Counted from the first letter of the stretch, positions 52,683-61,676 are shown. The stretch is DNA of 64,000 nt from Lachnospiraceae bacterium AC2029 (GCA_000703065.1 JNLK01000001.1:1674001-1738000); one strand, 5' to 3'. Notes: generated by a model from the letters alone, not told the origin. A program made the numbers and translations.

Positions 52683-52817
52683 ATGAAGATGACATTTCAG
52701 CCGAAGAAGAGATCCAGATCCAAGGTACACGGTTTCCGCAAGAGGATGAGTACCGCAAACGGACGTAAGGTCTTAGCTGCAAGACGTGCTAAGGGAAGAA
52801 AAGTACTTTCTGCTTAG
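52683..52817 (+). CDS. rpmH: ribosomal protein bL34
   Basis: The 44-residue, very basic protein has the invariant [20 protein letters not shown] start and a [18 protein letters not shown] end. CGAAAGGAGATAACTGACC precedes the start. It is the first gene of the rpmH-rnpA-yidD-yidC-khpB operon. The next gene's ribosome binding site touches its stop. Confidence 0.99.
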   Translation: MKMTFQPKKRSRSKVHGFRKRMSTANGRKVLAARRAKGRKVLSA

Positions 52818-52827
52818 TGGAGGAAAA

Positions 52828-53193
52828 GTGAAGAACATCAATTCACTGAAAAACTACAGAGATTTTGGCAGGGTGTATAACCAAAGAGAATCGTTTGCCA
52901 ACAAATATTTAGTGATGTACGTTGCCGACAACCTGACAGCGTGCAGTAGAATCGGGATCTCTGTAAGTAAAAAGGTTGGAAACAGTGTCGTGAGACACAG
53001 AATTACCCGTTTGATCAGAGAAAGCTATCGATTACATAAGGACGAAATCAAGAATGGTGTGGACATCGTAGTTGTTGCTAGAAACACCGCCAAGGGGAGG
53101 ACCTTTCAGGAAGTGGAAGGTGCCTTTCTGCATTTATGCAGACTGCACCATTTATTAACTGCTAGTCGTTCTGAGCAGAGCAGCGAATCATAA
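52828..53193 (+). CDS. rnpA: ribonuclease P protein component
   Basis: The 121-residue protein assists the RNase P RNA in trimming tRNA 5' ends. ISVSKKVGNSVVRHRITRLI is the family block with its RNR-like basic helix, preceded by NYRDFGRVYNQRESFANKYL. It starts from GTG at 52828 behind GGAGGAAAA. An upstream ATG in rpmH is rejected. Confidence 0.97.
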   Translation: MKNINSLKNYRDFGRVYNQRESFANKYLVMYVADNLTACSRIGISVSKKVGNSVVRHRITRLIRESYRLHKDEIKNGVDIVVVARNTAKGRTFQEVEGAFLHLCRLHHLLTASRSEQSSES

Positions 53194-53243
53194 CATATCA
53201 TTTCCTGTGAAGCAAAGAATTCTATAATTTGGTATATTTTAAT

Positions 53244-53456
53244 ATGAAAAAAGTCTGTATTCGTCTGATCAAATTCTACAGAAAGCACCTGTCCCCCATG
53301 AAGGGGCATGGGACCTGTATCTTCTACCCTACCTGCTCGGAGTATGCCCTTCAGGCATATGAAAAGTACGGGTTCTTCAAGGCCACCGGACTGACTGTCT
53401 GGAGGATCCTTCGTTGTAATCCTTTTGGTAAGGGAGGATACGATCCGGTTCCTTAA
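53244..53456 (+). CDS. yidD: membrane protein insertion efficiency factor YidD
   Basis: The 70-residue protein has the conserved [33 protein letters not shown] and [14 protein letters not shown]. It aids insertion by YidC at the membrane. No clear ribosome binding site precedes ATG 53244. A TTG five codons earlier is an alternative, or translation may depend on coupling to rnpA. Confidence 0.95.
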   Translation: MKKVCIRLIKFYRKHLSPMKGHGTCIFYPTCSEYALQAYEKYGFFKATGLTVWRILRCNPFGKGGYDPVP

Positions 53457-53467
53457 AGGAGAAAAAA

Positions 53468-54784
53468 ATGATACTAACACAATCAGGCGGTTTCATTCTG
53501 GGAAATATGGCAAAATTTCTCGGATGGATCATGAACGGGATCTATAATCTGTTCAGCAATATGGGAGTTGTCTCTATTGCCCTCAGTATTATAGTATTTA
53601 CGGTCGTGGTTCGTTTACTGATGTTCCCGCTTTCCATCCGTACGACGCGGTCTTCCAAGATTCAGCAGTTTCTTCAGCCTGAATTTGCGAAGATCAACAA
53701 GAAGTACAAGGGAAAGAAGGACAGCAATTCTCTTCTTGCAAAGCAGAAGGAAACCCGTGAACTTCAGAGAAAATATGGAATTAAGACCAGCACCGGCTGT
53801 CTTACGGCTCTGATCCAGCTGCCTATCTTCCTTTCTCTTTACAATGTAATCCAGAATGTTCCGGCTTACGTTGATAAGATCAAGGCACTGTATCTTCCGA
53901 TTTCCGAAGCAGTTCTGAAGGTTAAGGGATCCTCCTCATTTCTGTCAAAGATCGTTGAAGCAAATAACATCACAAGAGTAACGGTTCCGTCGGAACTCAG
54001 CAGCAATACAGTTATCGATGCTCTTGCAAAATTCAACGACACCGCTCTGGACAGTCTGACCGCACATTATATTTCCAACACCGGCTTTGATATGAAGGGC
54101 AGTTTGGATGCTATCAGTGCGATCTCTCAGAACAGGGATAATATCATTGCATCCAATGACTTTATTCTTGGAATCAACCTGTCCGAAGCTCCGGGCTGGG
54201 CATGGAGCTGGGCATTGATCATTCCAATCGCCGCTTTCCTGTTCCAGTTCCTTTCCATGAAGGTTGCTCCGGTACAGTCTTCCGGAGATCCGCAGCAGGA
54301 TGCACAGATGAAGTCCATGAGAAGATTCCTCATGATCATGCCGATCATGTCCTTCTTCGTAACGATCACCGTTCCGGCAGGTCTCGGACTTTACTGGGCA
54401 GTCAGTGCAGCAGTGAGCGTACTGATCACTCTTTCTCAGAACTTCTACTACTCTCATGCAGATATGGAAGCAATCACCGAGAAGGCCCGGATCAAAGCGG
54501 AAGCCAAGATGGAACGGCAGAAGGCGAAAAACGGCGGCAAGGAGAAGAAGGGATTCCTGGAAAAAATGCAGGAAGCTGCCACAGGCCAGAATGATTCCGA
54601 ACAGCGGTCACAGGATGCAGAGGGTATGCAGAAATTCGGCGCAGCGCGTCTGAAGAGTTATACCTCCGCAACGTCCTACAAGACCGACAGTGAGGAAAAG
54701 AAAAACGTTAAATACAGAGAAGGAAGCCTTGCCTCAAAGGCAAATGCGCTTCGTGACTGGGAAACAAAGAACGAGAAGGAATAG
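53468..54784 (+). CDS. yidC: membrane protein insertase YidC/Oxa1
   Basis: The 438-residue insertase has about five transmembrane helices (residues 20-40, 35-60, 115-135, 235-260 and 295-330). The conserved groove arginine lies in SIRTTRSSKIQQF. A 100-residue extracellular loop (about 140-235) is longer than in many Gram-positive homologues. The C-terminal 90 residues are basic and disordered (ARIKAEAKMERQKAKNGGKE), a probable ribosome-binding tail. It starts behind AAAGGAGAAAAAA. There is no lipobox, as is common in Clostridia. Confidence 0.96.
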   Translation: MILTQSGGFILGNMAKFLGWIMNGIYNLFSNMGVVSIALSIIVFTVVVRLLMFPLSIRTTRSSKIQQFLQPEFAKINKKYKGKKDSNSLLAKQKETRELQRKYGIKTSTGCLTALIQLPIFLSLYNVIQNVPAYVDKIKALYLPISEAVLKVKGSSSFLSKIVEANNITRVTVPSELSSNTVIDALAKFNDTALDSLTAHYISNTGFDMKGSLDAISAISQNRDNIIASNDFILGINLSEAPGWAWSWALIIPIAAFLFQFLSMKVAPVQSSGDPQQDAQMKSMRRFLMIMPIMSFFVTITVPAGLGLYWAVSAAVSVLITLSQNFYYSHADMEAITEKARIKAEAKMERQKAKNGGKEKKGFLEKMQEAATGQNDSEQRSQDAEGMQKFGAARLKSYTSATSYKTDSEEKKNVKYREGSLASKANALRDWETKNEKE

Positions 54785-54793
54785 GAGTTCGAA

Positions 54794-55579
54794 ATGGAGT
54801 TTAAAGAGTTTCGTGCTAAGACCGTCGAAGATGCGGAGATTGATGCTGCACGTGCATTTGGTGTGGTAACTTCGCAGCTCGAGGTAGAGGTTATAGAAAA
54901 AGGAAGTGCCGGATTCCTCGGTATTGGTTCCAAGCAGGCAGTGATCCGTGTAAGAGTTAAGGAAGATGCCGATACAACAGCATCTGCTGCTCCGGTTGAA
55001 GAAAAGGAAGCACCGAAGACGGAAGCTGCACCGGTTGTAAAGGAAAAGAACATTGATACAACACCGGTTGATAGCGGTGATCTGATCGCTGACACCAAGG
55101 CTTATCTTGACAAGCTTTTTGCAGCTATGGAGCTGGAGGCTACCGTAACCGTACAGATGGAAGAGGAAGAGGATGTACTTGCTATCGATGTGGAAGGTCC
55201 GGATATGGGCGTTCTGATCGGAAAGCGCGGACAGACTCTGGATGCACTTCAGTATCTTATCAGCCTGTATGTAAATAAGAAGAGCAAGGATAAGTACATT
55301 CGTGTAAAGCTTGATACGGAAAACTACCGTGCAAGAAGAAAGGAAACACTGGAGAATCTTGCCAAGAACATCGCATTCAAGGTAAAGCGTTCCAGACGTT
55401 CCTTCACATTGGAGCCTATGAATCCGTATGAGAGACGGATCATCCACTCCACTCTTCAGAACGATAAGTTTGTAGCAACCCGCAGCGAGGGTGAAGAGCC
55501 CTACCGTAAGGTTGTCGTATATCTGAAGAAGCGTGAGAACTACGGACAGGGATCCAACAATTACGAAAGCGCTGAGTAA
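54794..55579 (+). CDS. khpB: RNA-binding protein KhpB (Jag)
   Basis: The 261-residue protein has a Jag-N domain at residues 1-55 (MEFKEFRAKTVEDAEIDAAR), a flexible Ala/Pro/Glu/Thr linker, a KH domain (LIGKRGQTLDALQYLISLYV) and a C-terminal R3H domain (NPYERRIIHSTLQND). KhpB binds many small RNAs and affects cell division in streptococci. It is the last gene of the rpmH operon and is followed by a terminator. The mnmE gene that usually comes next is missing. Confidence 0.96.
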   Translation: MEFKEFRAKTVEDAEIDAARAFGVVTSQLEVEVIEKGSAGFLGIGSKQAVIRVRVKEDADTTASAAPVEEKEAPKTEAAPVVKEKNIDTTPVDSGDLIADTKAYLDKLFAAMELEATVTVQMEEEEDVLAIDVEGPDMGVLIGKRGQTLDALQYLISLYVNKKSKDKYIRVKLDTENYRARRKETLENLAKNIAFKVKRSRRSFTLEPMNPYERRIIHSTLQNDKFVATRSEGEEPYRKVVVYLKKRENYGQGSNNYESAE

Positions 55580-55619
55580 GACTTTCAAACACAATACAGT
55601 TATATAACATATAACGGAA

Positions 55620-55663
55620 GAAACACCGGAGTGATATGACGATGATCACTCCGGTGTTTCTCT
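55620..55663 (+). terminator. terminator of the rpmH-khpB operon
   Basis: GAAACACCGGAGTGAT (55620-55635) pairs perfectly with ATCACTCCGGTGTTTC (55645-55660) over 16 bases, followed by a short pyrimidine run. Confidence 0.85.
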
Positions 55664-55786
55664 GTGTGTAAAACTAATCATGTACAGTTGAGACATTGTG
55701 GGCATTTCTGCATGGAGTGGACACCTCATTTCGGTGTCATGAAGTAACTGTGGATCGATGAAGTCCGCAGGTATGAAATATGAGTG

Positions 55787-55858
55787 TTAAAAGACCGGGA
55801 TGATGTAAATTATTTCGGGAATTTATAAATATCAACCATGAGTTGGTAAATAGCCATA
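55787..55858 (+). mobile_element. orphan copy of the TnpB right end/omega-RNA segment
   Basis: These 72 bases match 10095-10166 (minus strand) in 66 of 72 positions by my alignment. The match begins at TTAAAAGACCGG and stops at AGCCATA in both copies. No tnpB or tnpA lies nearby. A GACACC/GGTGTC hairpin about 60 bases upstream may be part of the RNA scaffold. It is either the relic of a lost element or a small non-autonomous one. It fills part of the 450-base gap between khpB and the next gene. Confidence 0.75.
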
Positions 55859-55971
55859 CGAGAATATTTTGTAGTCATATCATTATGAGGCACAATATCT
55901 TCCCGTTTTTTTCTGGAAACTATATCGAAGATCCTCACCGCAGATTAAGATTAAACTGATCTTGCGGCAAC

Positions 55972-56008
55972 AAAAAAGCCAGGTCACGTGTGACCTGACT
56001 TTTTTTTA
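55972..56008 (-). terminator. bidirectional terminator after the hypothetical gene
   Basis: AGGTCAC-GT-GTGACCT (55981-55996) is flanked by A-rich and T-rich runs, so it can end transcripts in both directions. It lies 22 bases after the stop of the minus-strand gene at 56030. Confidence 0.9.
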
Positions 56009-56029
56009 AATATTATCTGTTGATCAGTT

Positions 56030-56626
56030 TTATTTATAAGCCTGGAATACAGTCATTTCCACCATGTCACCGGAAATGCTGATAGTTACTTCGTCTGCAA
56101 GATTTGCAATGATGGACTTCTCCAGCTCATCCCATGCTTCCTCACTTTGCTCCTTTGAAATGGATTCACGGTACTGGTTGAAGGACCATACAGTGGCAGG
56201 TGTCATCATGGTGGAAGTTTCAAGACTGTTGTAAGTCCATCCGGCCGGATAATAATCCATCAGAGTTCCGTCTGCCGGTTCCAGGGAACGCTCCAGAAGA
56301 TCACGGAGCTTACCAAGTACTCCTTTTGCTGCCGCATTCTTTCCGGAGGTGGAGGTTGCAAGCAGCTGAGTTCTTTTCTCTGAATTCATGACTGTGATGG
56401 TATGAAGATGAAGCTGGAAACCCTTCTTATCGGTTTCAATCCAAAAGTCAGCTTCCTTCTCACCTGTCAGCTCGGTTACGAGACTCATCATTTCCTCTGT
56501 CAGGAGACGAAGATGCATGGTCTGTTTTTTATCAAGTCCTTTAAATGAGGCAGAGGCATCTGCCTGTGCCAGGGCTTCCTGTGTTCCGGTACCCGTACTT
56601 GTTACATGAATTACATCCGATTTCAT
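56030..56626 (-). CDS. protein of unknown function, possible GHKL-like fold
   Basis: The 198-residue soluble protein starts behind CGAGGAGGTTTGAT. I do not recognise its family. The segment HLRLLTEEMMSLVTELTGEK followed by ADFWIETDKKGFQLHLHTIT has the helix-then-strand look of the N box in anti-sigma/GHKL ATPases, but the glycine-rich ATP-lid motifs are absent. The C-terminal end VTISISGDMVEMTVFQAYK is beta-rich. It ends in a good terminator. tRNA-Arg lies 45 bases upstream, so transcription may come from further up. Confidence 0.75.
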   Translation of the reverse strand: MKSDVIHVTSTGTGTQEALAQADASASFKGLDKKQTMHLRLLTEEMMSLVTELTGEKEADFWIETDKKGFQLHLHTITVMNSEKRTQLLATSTSGKNAAAKGVLGKLRDLLERSLEPADGTLMDYYPAGWTYNSLETSTMMTPATVWSFNQYRESISKEQSEEAWDELEKSIIANLADEVTISISGDMVEMTVFQAYK

Positions 56627-56670
56627 ATCAAACCTCCTCGAAAAAAAAACTGAGTCAGTACTCTGTAAAA

Positions 56671-56742
56671 TGCTCCCGCCGGGAATCGAACCCGGAGCTA
56701 GCGCTTAGGAGGCGCTTGTTTTATCCGTTAAACTACGAGAAC
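56671..56742 (-). tRNA. tRNA-Arg (CCT)
   Basis: The 72-nt cloverleaf has acceptor GTTCTCG/CGGGAGC with U.G pairs. The anticodon stem-loop AGCGC-CTCCTAA-GCGCT gives anticodon CCT, and the T-loop is GGTTCGATTCC. CCA is not encoded. A weak hairpin with nine T residues follows at about 56640-56668. Confidence 0.95.
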
Positions 56743-56771
56743 AAAAAGAAAACATAATAATATTACCGAAA

Positions 56772-57653
56772 TCACATGGACCTGTCAAGGGAAACTACAC
56801 CCTGAAGCCATGTTACTCCACGGAATCTGCGACCGACCTTCGGTTCACCAATCAGATCCTCACGGTTGATGGCAATCCGGATCACATAGTAGAGGCAGGC
56901 AACATCCAGGATCACGATCTTTTCTCCGGTATGGGTATTTTCGGTTTCCGTCACACCGAGGATCGTACCGATGATATCATAGATATCGGACTCAAGTCCG
57001 TAAGGAATCATGCTGCTGTCAACGATGGAAAGTACATCCTCGGATACCAGACGGTGATCCAGAGTATCCTTTACCTCCATCTCCTGCATCATCATCCGTT
57101 CCAGAATATCATTGTCGCCGCGGCGGACCAGGCGGATATTTGTCAGCTCTTCCATTCTCTTATCAGCCTCATACTGAAGATCCTGTTCGGATTTCTGAAG
57201 AGGAAGAAGGATGGTTGCCGACAGGGACAGTCCGGACATACGCACGGAAAGAGTGACGGGAAGCGGGCCCCGCCAAAGCGCGCCTGTGAGCTCTGCCACA
57301 TTTTGCAGGAAGAAAATGACGGACAGATTGATATTGTCGATCACTCCGTAGAATCCGGAACGATCACTGATCCGCTCTACCTGCAGTTCGTCCATATAGG
57401 CATAGACGCCCGGATGCACGTAGGGGAAGGCATGCTCGAAAAGAAAGCTGCCTTCCGCATCCGATTCACCGATGACGGAGATGCCGATCCCTTCATCGGA
57501 ATAATTACGATCCATCTGAACCAGAGAATGGCTGAGGGAACGGCTGACCACGCTTCTGCGGTCAGGGTTCCGGAGAACATCCTTCTGAACCCGGTCCAGC
57601 TGTTGAAGAGATTTAATTTTGCTGAAGCCGATGGCCCGATAGTACTGGTTCAT
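56772..57653 (-). CDS. DUF3881-like protein
   Basis: The 293-residue soluble protein starts MNQYYRAIGFSKIKSLQQLD. This looks to me like the DUF3881 family, which is restricted to Lachnospiraceae and relatives and found beside serS. It has no recognisable catalytic motif. Strong alternation of hydrophobic strands (LPVTLSVRMSGLSLSATILL) suggests a beta-rich core. It starts directly at the serS stop, within GGAGAAATAAATG, so it is translationally coupled. Its function is unknown. Confidence 0.8.
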   Translation of the reverse strand: MNQYYRAIGFSKIKSLQQLDRVQKDVLRNPDRRSVVSRSLSHSLVQMDRNYSDEGIGISVIGESDAEGSFLFEHAFPYVHPGVYAYMDELQVERISDRSGFYGVIDNINLSVIFFLQNVAELTGALWRGPLPVTLSVRMSGLSLSATILLPLQKSEQDLQYEADKRMEELTNIRLVRRGDNDILERMMMQEMEVKDTLDHRLVSEDVLSIVDSSMIPYGLESDIYDIIGTILGVTETENTHTGEKIVILDVACLYYVIRIAINREDLIGEPKVGRRFRGVTWLQGVVSLDRSM

Positions 57654-58955
57654 TTATTTCTCCGCTTTGTTCCTGGGTGTGATCAGTTCGATACCGCCCA
57701 TGTAGGGACGAAGGGCTTCCGGAATCCGGATGGAGCCGTCTTCGTTCAGGTTGTTCTCAAGGAATGCGATCAGCATACGCGGGGGAGCAACTACGGTATT
57801 GTTCAGGGTGTGTGCCAGATACTTCTGACCGCCCTCTCCCTTCACGCGGATCTTCAGTCTCCGTGCCTGTGCATCGCCCAGGTTGGAGCAGCTTCCTACT
57901 TCAAAATATTTCTTCTGACGGGGAGACCATGCTTCCACGTCAATGGACTTAACCTTCAGATCTGCAAGATCTCCGGAGCAGCACTCAAGAGTACGAACCG
58001 GAATATCCAAAGTGCGGAACAGTTCTACGGTGTAGCTGTAAAGCTTGTGGAACCAGTCCATGGAGTCCTCGGGCTTGCAGATGACGATCATTTCCTGCTT
58101 TTCAAACTGATGGATACGATATACGCCGCGCTCCTCGAGACCATGCGCACCCTTCTCCTTACGGAAGCAGGGAGAATAACTGGTGAGGGTCAGAGGAAGT
58201 GTGGGCTCCTCAATCATGGAATCGATGAAACGACCGATCATGGAATGCTCGCTGGTTCCGATCAGATACAGATCCTCACCTTCGATCTTGTACATCATGG
58301 ATTCCATTTCATCGAAACTCATAACTCCGGTTACCACATCACTGCGGATCATGAAGGGCGGGATGCAGTAGGTGAAGCCCTTACCGATCATGAAATCTCT
58401 TGCGTAGGAAAGGACTGCGGAATGCAGACGAGCCACATCACCGATCAGATAATAGAACCCATTTCCCGCAACCTTACGTGCGGCATCCAGGTCGATGCCT
58501 GCCAGACGCTCCATGATGTCCGTGTGATACGGAATTTCAAAATCGGGAACCACCGGATCACCGAACTTCTGAACCTCAACATTTTCGCTGTCATCCTTAC
58601 CGATGGGTACGGAAGGATCGATGATATTTGGAATGACCAGCATGATCTTTCGCAGGTCTTCTTCAATCTTCGGTGCTTCTGCTTCCAGATCGGCCAGACG
58701 CTTGGAGAATTCGGCAACCTTCTTCTTGGCTTCTTCGGCAGCTTCCTTGTCGCCCTGCGCCATGAATTTACCGATCTCCTTGGAGATCTTATTCTTCTCG
58801 GCACGAAGCTGATCGGCTTCGACCTGATTGTCTCTTCTCTTCTGATCCAGTTCGATGGCTTCGTCTACCATGGGAAGCTTACGGTCCTGGAATTTCTTCC
58901 GGATATTCTCTTTTACGATCTCCGGGTTCTCGCGTAGAAAACGAATGTCTAACAT
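57654..58955 (-). CDS. serS: seryl-tRNA synthetase
   Basis: The 433-residue class II synthetase has an N-terminal coiled-coil arm (about residues 30-105) that holds the long tRNA-Ser variable arm. Motif 2 is SPCFRKEKGAHGLEERGVYR and motif 3 is NNTVVAPPRMLIAFLENN. It starts MLDIRFLRENPEIVKENIRK. Only 25 bases separate it from the upstream DUF4446 gene, so there is no room for a T-box leader, unlike many Firmicute serS genes. Confidence 0.98.
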   Translation of the reverse strand: MLDIRFLRENPEIVKENIRKKFQDRKLPMVDEAIELDQKRRDNQVEADQLRAEKNKISKEIGKFMAQGDKEAAEEAKKKVAEFSKRLADLEAEAPKIEEDLRKIMLVIPNIIDPSVPIGKDDSENVEVQKFGDPVVPDFEIPYHTDIMERLAGIDLDAARKVAGNGFYYLIGDVARLHSAVLSYARDFMIGKGFTYCIPPFMIRSDVVTGVMSFDEMESMMYKIEGEDLYLIGTSEHSMIGRFIDSMIEEPTLPLTLTSYSPCFRKEKGAHGLEERGVYRIHQFEKQEMIVICKPEDSMDWFHKLYSYTVELFRTLDIPVRTLECCSGDLADLKVKSIDVEAWSPRQKKYFEVGSCSNLGDAQARRLKIRVKGEGGQKYLAHTLNNTVVAPPRMLIAFLENNLNEDGSIRIPEALRPYMGGIELITPRNKAEK

Positions 58956-58980
58956 GTCTTTCCTCTTTCCTCCAACAGGT

Positions 58981-59529
58981 TTATTCTATATCAAAGGTCT
59001 CGTCCGGTGTGGTGAGAGCTTCAATCTCCTCTTCCACCGTCATGGCCTTTTTGATCGCTTCTTTTTCTTCCTCGGACAGGGAAATGTAGGATTCCCCTTT
59101 GATGATCTCCTTCGCATAGGTGAAACAGCCTTCCCGGGAGTGCATGGTGTTCAGCACAACTCCGGAATTGTCCTGATTCAGGAGTGCAAGGGAGAAGCTC
59201 AGGTTTCCTGCCTGATTATCGAAGGCATCATATTTTACGAGGCCGATCTTGTCGATACAGGAATCCAGCTGTCCTTTGAATTTTTTGTGCTCCGAGGTTA
59301 CGCGCCGGGCATTTGCCTTTACCTTGTCCATTTCCTTGAAGCGGGTCAGGATGACCTTCTCCAGGTCCTTTCCTTTTTTGCCGCTCATGATGACGTAGTA
59401 TTTTCTGTTTACAAATTCCAGCCGGCGGACCACCAGTACCAGAGCAACGATCAATGCCAGAATGATCACGATCATGATGATCAGAATGATCTCAATCTGA
59501 ATTCCGAATGCGGTTGCCGATAATAGCAT
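58981..59529 (-). CDS. DUF4446-like membrane protein
   Basis: The 182-residue protein has one N-terminal membrane helix (residues 10-34, IEIILIIMIVIILALIVALV) and a basic juxtamembrane part. A helical region is followed by a compact domain containing KYDAFDNQAGNLSFSLALLN and GVVLNTMHSREGCFTYAKEI. This is the DUF4446 pattern, whose genes regularly follow parB in Clostridia. The function is unknown, but the constant position suggests a chromosome- or envelope-linked role. The start follows AGGAGGAACCC, nine bases after parB. Confidence 0.85.
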   Translation of the reverse strand: MLLSATAFGIQIEIILIIMIVIILALIVALVLVVRRLEFVNRKYYVIMSGKKGKDLEKVILTRFKEMDKVKANARRVTSEHKKFKGQLDSCIDKIGLVKYDAFDNQAGNLSFSLALLNQDNSGVVLNTMHSREGCFTYAKEIIKGESYISLSEEEKEAIKKAMTVEEEIEALTTPDETFDIE

Positions 59530-59538
59530 GGGTTCCTC

Positions 59539-60468
59539 CTAATTACGGATACTGTAGATGAGATGGAGGATCCGTTCCATATCATCAGTAGAGTAATATT
59601 CAATCTCGATTTTGCCACGGTCCTTGGAACGTGCCTTGATGGTCGCCTTGGTACCGAGTACATTTTTCAGGTTTTCTTCGATCTCCTTGTAAATGGGAGT
59701 CAGATCCTTCTCTTCTGTTTCAGCCGGTTTCTGCTTCTGTTCTCCGGAAAGAATCTGAAGAACTTCCTTTACAAATGCTTCTGTCTCGCGGACGGTCATT
59801 TCACGATCGAAGATGGTCTGGGCAGTTTCATACTGAACGTCAGGATCCTCGATCATGATGAGAGATCTTACATGGCCCGGAGTCAGCTTTTCATCGATCA
59901 CCATTTTCTGAACATTATCACAGAGCTTCAGAAGTCGAAGCGAATTTGTGATGGTGGTACGTCCTTTGGATACACGATCTGCAACCTCGTCCTGCTTTAA
60001 ATGGAATTCTTCGATCAGGCGCTGATAGGCATAAGCCTCTTCTATCGGATTCAGGTCCTCACGCTGAATGTTCTCGATCAGTGCAATCTCAACCTGCTGC
60101 TGTTTCGTGTAATCACGAACGATGACAGGTACTTCCTTCAGACCCGCAAGTCGTGCTGCACGCCAGCGACGTTCACCTGCAATGATCTCGTAGTATTTAC
60201 TTCTCTTTACTACGACTATGGGTTCGATCACACCGAACTGCTTGATGGAATCCGCAAGCTCCTGCAGAGAATCCTCATCAAAATGCTTACGTGGCTGATC
60301 CTTATTCGGTTCGATCTCGGAGATCTTGAGTTTCTTCTCAACCTCCTTCGTTACGGTTTTGGTAACGGTCTTTGTGACGGTTTTCGATGCTGCTTTCCCC
60401 TTTGCAGCAGGCTCGTCAGTTGGAATCAGTTCATTGATGCCGCGTCCAAGACCTCTCTTCTGTGCCAT
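59539..60468 (-). CDS. parB: chromosome-partitioning protein ParB (Spo0J)
   Basis: ParB binds parS and slides along DNA as a CTP-fuelled clamp. The 309 residues begin AQKRGLGRGINELIPTDEPA. A Lys/Thr-rich repeat (KTVTKTVTKTVTKEVEKK) comes before the N-terminal CTP-binding domain, whose arginine-rich motif is GERRWRAARLAG. The helix-turn-helix region is DEVADRVSKGRTTITNSLRL, and a C-terminal dimerisation domain ends GKIEIEYYSTDDMERILHLI. The start at 60468 follows AAGGAGGTTACC. An upstream in-frame ATG is rejected. Confidence 0.97.
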   Translation of the reverse strand: MAQKRGLGRGINELIPTDEPAAKGKAASKTVTKTVTKTVTKEVEKKLKISEIEPNKDQPRKHFDEDSLQELADSIKQFGVIEPIVVVKRSKYYEIIAGERRWRAARLAGLKEVPVIVRDYTKQQQVEIALIENIQREDLNPIEEAYAYQRLIEEFHLKQDEVADRVSKGRTTITNSLRLLKLCDNVQKMVIDEKLTPGHVRSLIMIEDPDVQYETAQTIFDREMTVRETEAFVKEVLQILSGEQKQKPAETEEKDLTPIYKEIEENLKNVLGTKATIKARSKDRGKIEIEYYSTDDMERILHLIYSIRN

Positions 60469-60596
60469 GGTAACCTCCTTGCTTCGTCTCACTTGTGTCT
60501 TATGATAAAATCCATATGAATTGGTTTACATAATATCATACAGAACTAGTTTCTCCTATATTTATAATTTACAAACTTATTGTTATCAACAAAAAG

Positions 60597-61382
60597 TCAG
60601 TCTAAAAACAGTTTGTTGTTGATAACTTCGTCTGCAAGCGCCCGATATGCTTCTGCTCCTGCCGATCTGCTGTCATATAGATTGATCGGTAATCCGAAGC
60701 TCGGAGCCTCTGCCAGTCTGACATTTCTGGGTACAAGCGTCTGATAGATCAGTTCATCCAGGTTTGCTTTCACATTATCTACAACCTGCTGTGATAAATT
60801 CGTACGAGAATCATACATTGTAAATACTACACCCTCGATCTCCAGAAGCTTATTCAGTTTCTTTTTGATCAGGTTTATGGTATACATGAGCTGTGTCAGA
60901 CCGTCCAGCGCATAGAATTCACACTGAATCGGCACGATCACGGTGTCTGCGGCAGTCATGGAATTGATCGTCAGGATTCCAAGTGCCGGAGGACAGTCAA
61001 TGATTATGAAATCATATTTTTTCCGGAGTGGACGGATCAGTTTTTTCAGGATAAACTGTTTGTCCTTCATATCCAGAAAATCTACCTCTGCTCCTGCCAG
61101 TTCCCGGCTGGAAGGTATCAGACTTATATTCATATTCGGATTTTCAAAGAGATTCAGCTGCAAACATTCTCCGAGATTGCAGTTTCCACACATGGCGTCA
61201 TAGACAGAATAGGTCAGCTGATTCTTGTCTACACCGAGACCGCTGGTCATATTCCCCTGCGGATCCATGTCGATTGCCAGTACTTTTTTACCTTTTTCGG
61301 CGAGACATGCAGCAAGATTGATCGAAGTTGTCGTCTTACCAACGCCACCTTTTTGGTTTGCTACTGCAATAATTCTTCCCAT
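60597..61382 (-). CDS. parA: chromosome-partitioning ATPase ParA (Soj)
   Basis: The 261-residue deviant Walker ATPase starts GRIIAVANQKGGVGKTTTSI, with the signature lysine in KGGVGKTT. VLAIDMDPQGNMTSGLG and FIIIDCPPALGILTINSMTA are the other nucleotide motifs. It works with ParB in origin segregation and regulates DnaA in Bacillus. It is followed by parB after 128 bases and preceded by the parS-rich region. GGAGTAGAAA precedes the start. Confidence 0.98.
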   Translation of the reverse strand: MGRIIAVANQKGGVGKTTTSINLAACLAEKGKKVLAIDMDPQGNMTSGLGVDKNQLTYSVYDAMCGNCNLGECLQLNLFENPNMNISLIPSSRELAGAEVDFLDMKDKQFILKKLIRPLRKKYDFIIIDCPPALGILTINSMTAADTVIVPIQCEFYALDGLTQLMYTINLIKKKLNKLLEIEGVVFTMYDSRTNLSQQVVDNVKANLDELIYQTLVPRNVRLAEAPSFGLPINLYDSRSAGAEAYRALADEVINNKLFLD

Positions 61383-61676
61383 TTTCTACTCCAATCATTG
61401 CAATTTCGTGTAAAATTCAGCCATTTTCGGGCTCTTTTTCGCACATACATTTTACATTATAACACTTTTTAACCTTCTCTACCATAACTAGATATAGTTG
61501 TTTTTTCAAAAACGACCGCAAGATATTTTGCTTTTTCAGGATTTGATTGTTTTCATAACCTGATTTACTATATTTCTGAGTGATTATAGCTGATTTTATT
61601 GGTTTTTCATCCGCCTTATGGTATATTCTCATGATCTGTTTATTAAGCTAGAATATTCGGTTTTATGATTTGATAA

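Noticed and set aside
56931-58937. A 668-codon open frame opposite serS and the DUF3881 gene
   Set aside because: It crosses two well-supported genes on the other strand and reads as a low-information translation without motifs.
58956-58980. T-box leader for serS
   Set aside because: Only 25 bases separate serS from the upstream gene, too few for a T-box.
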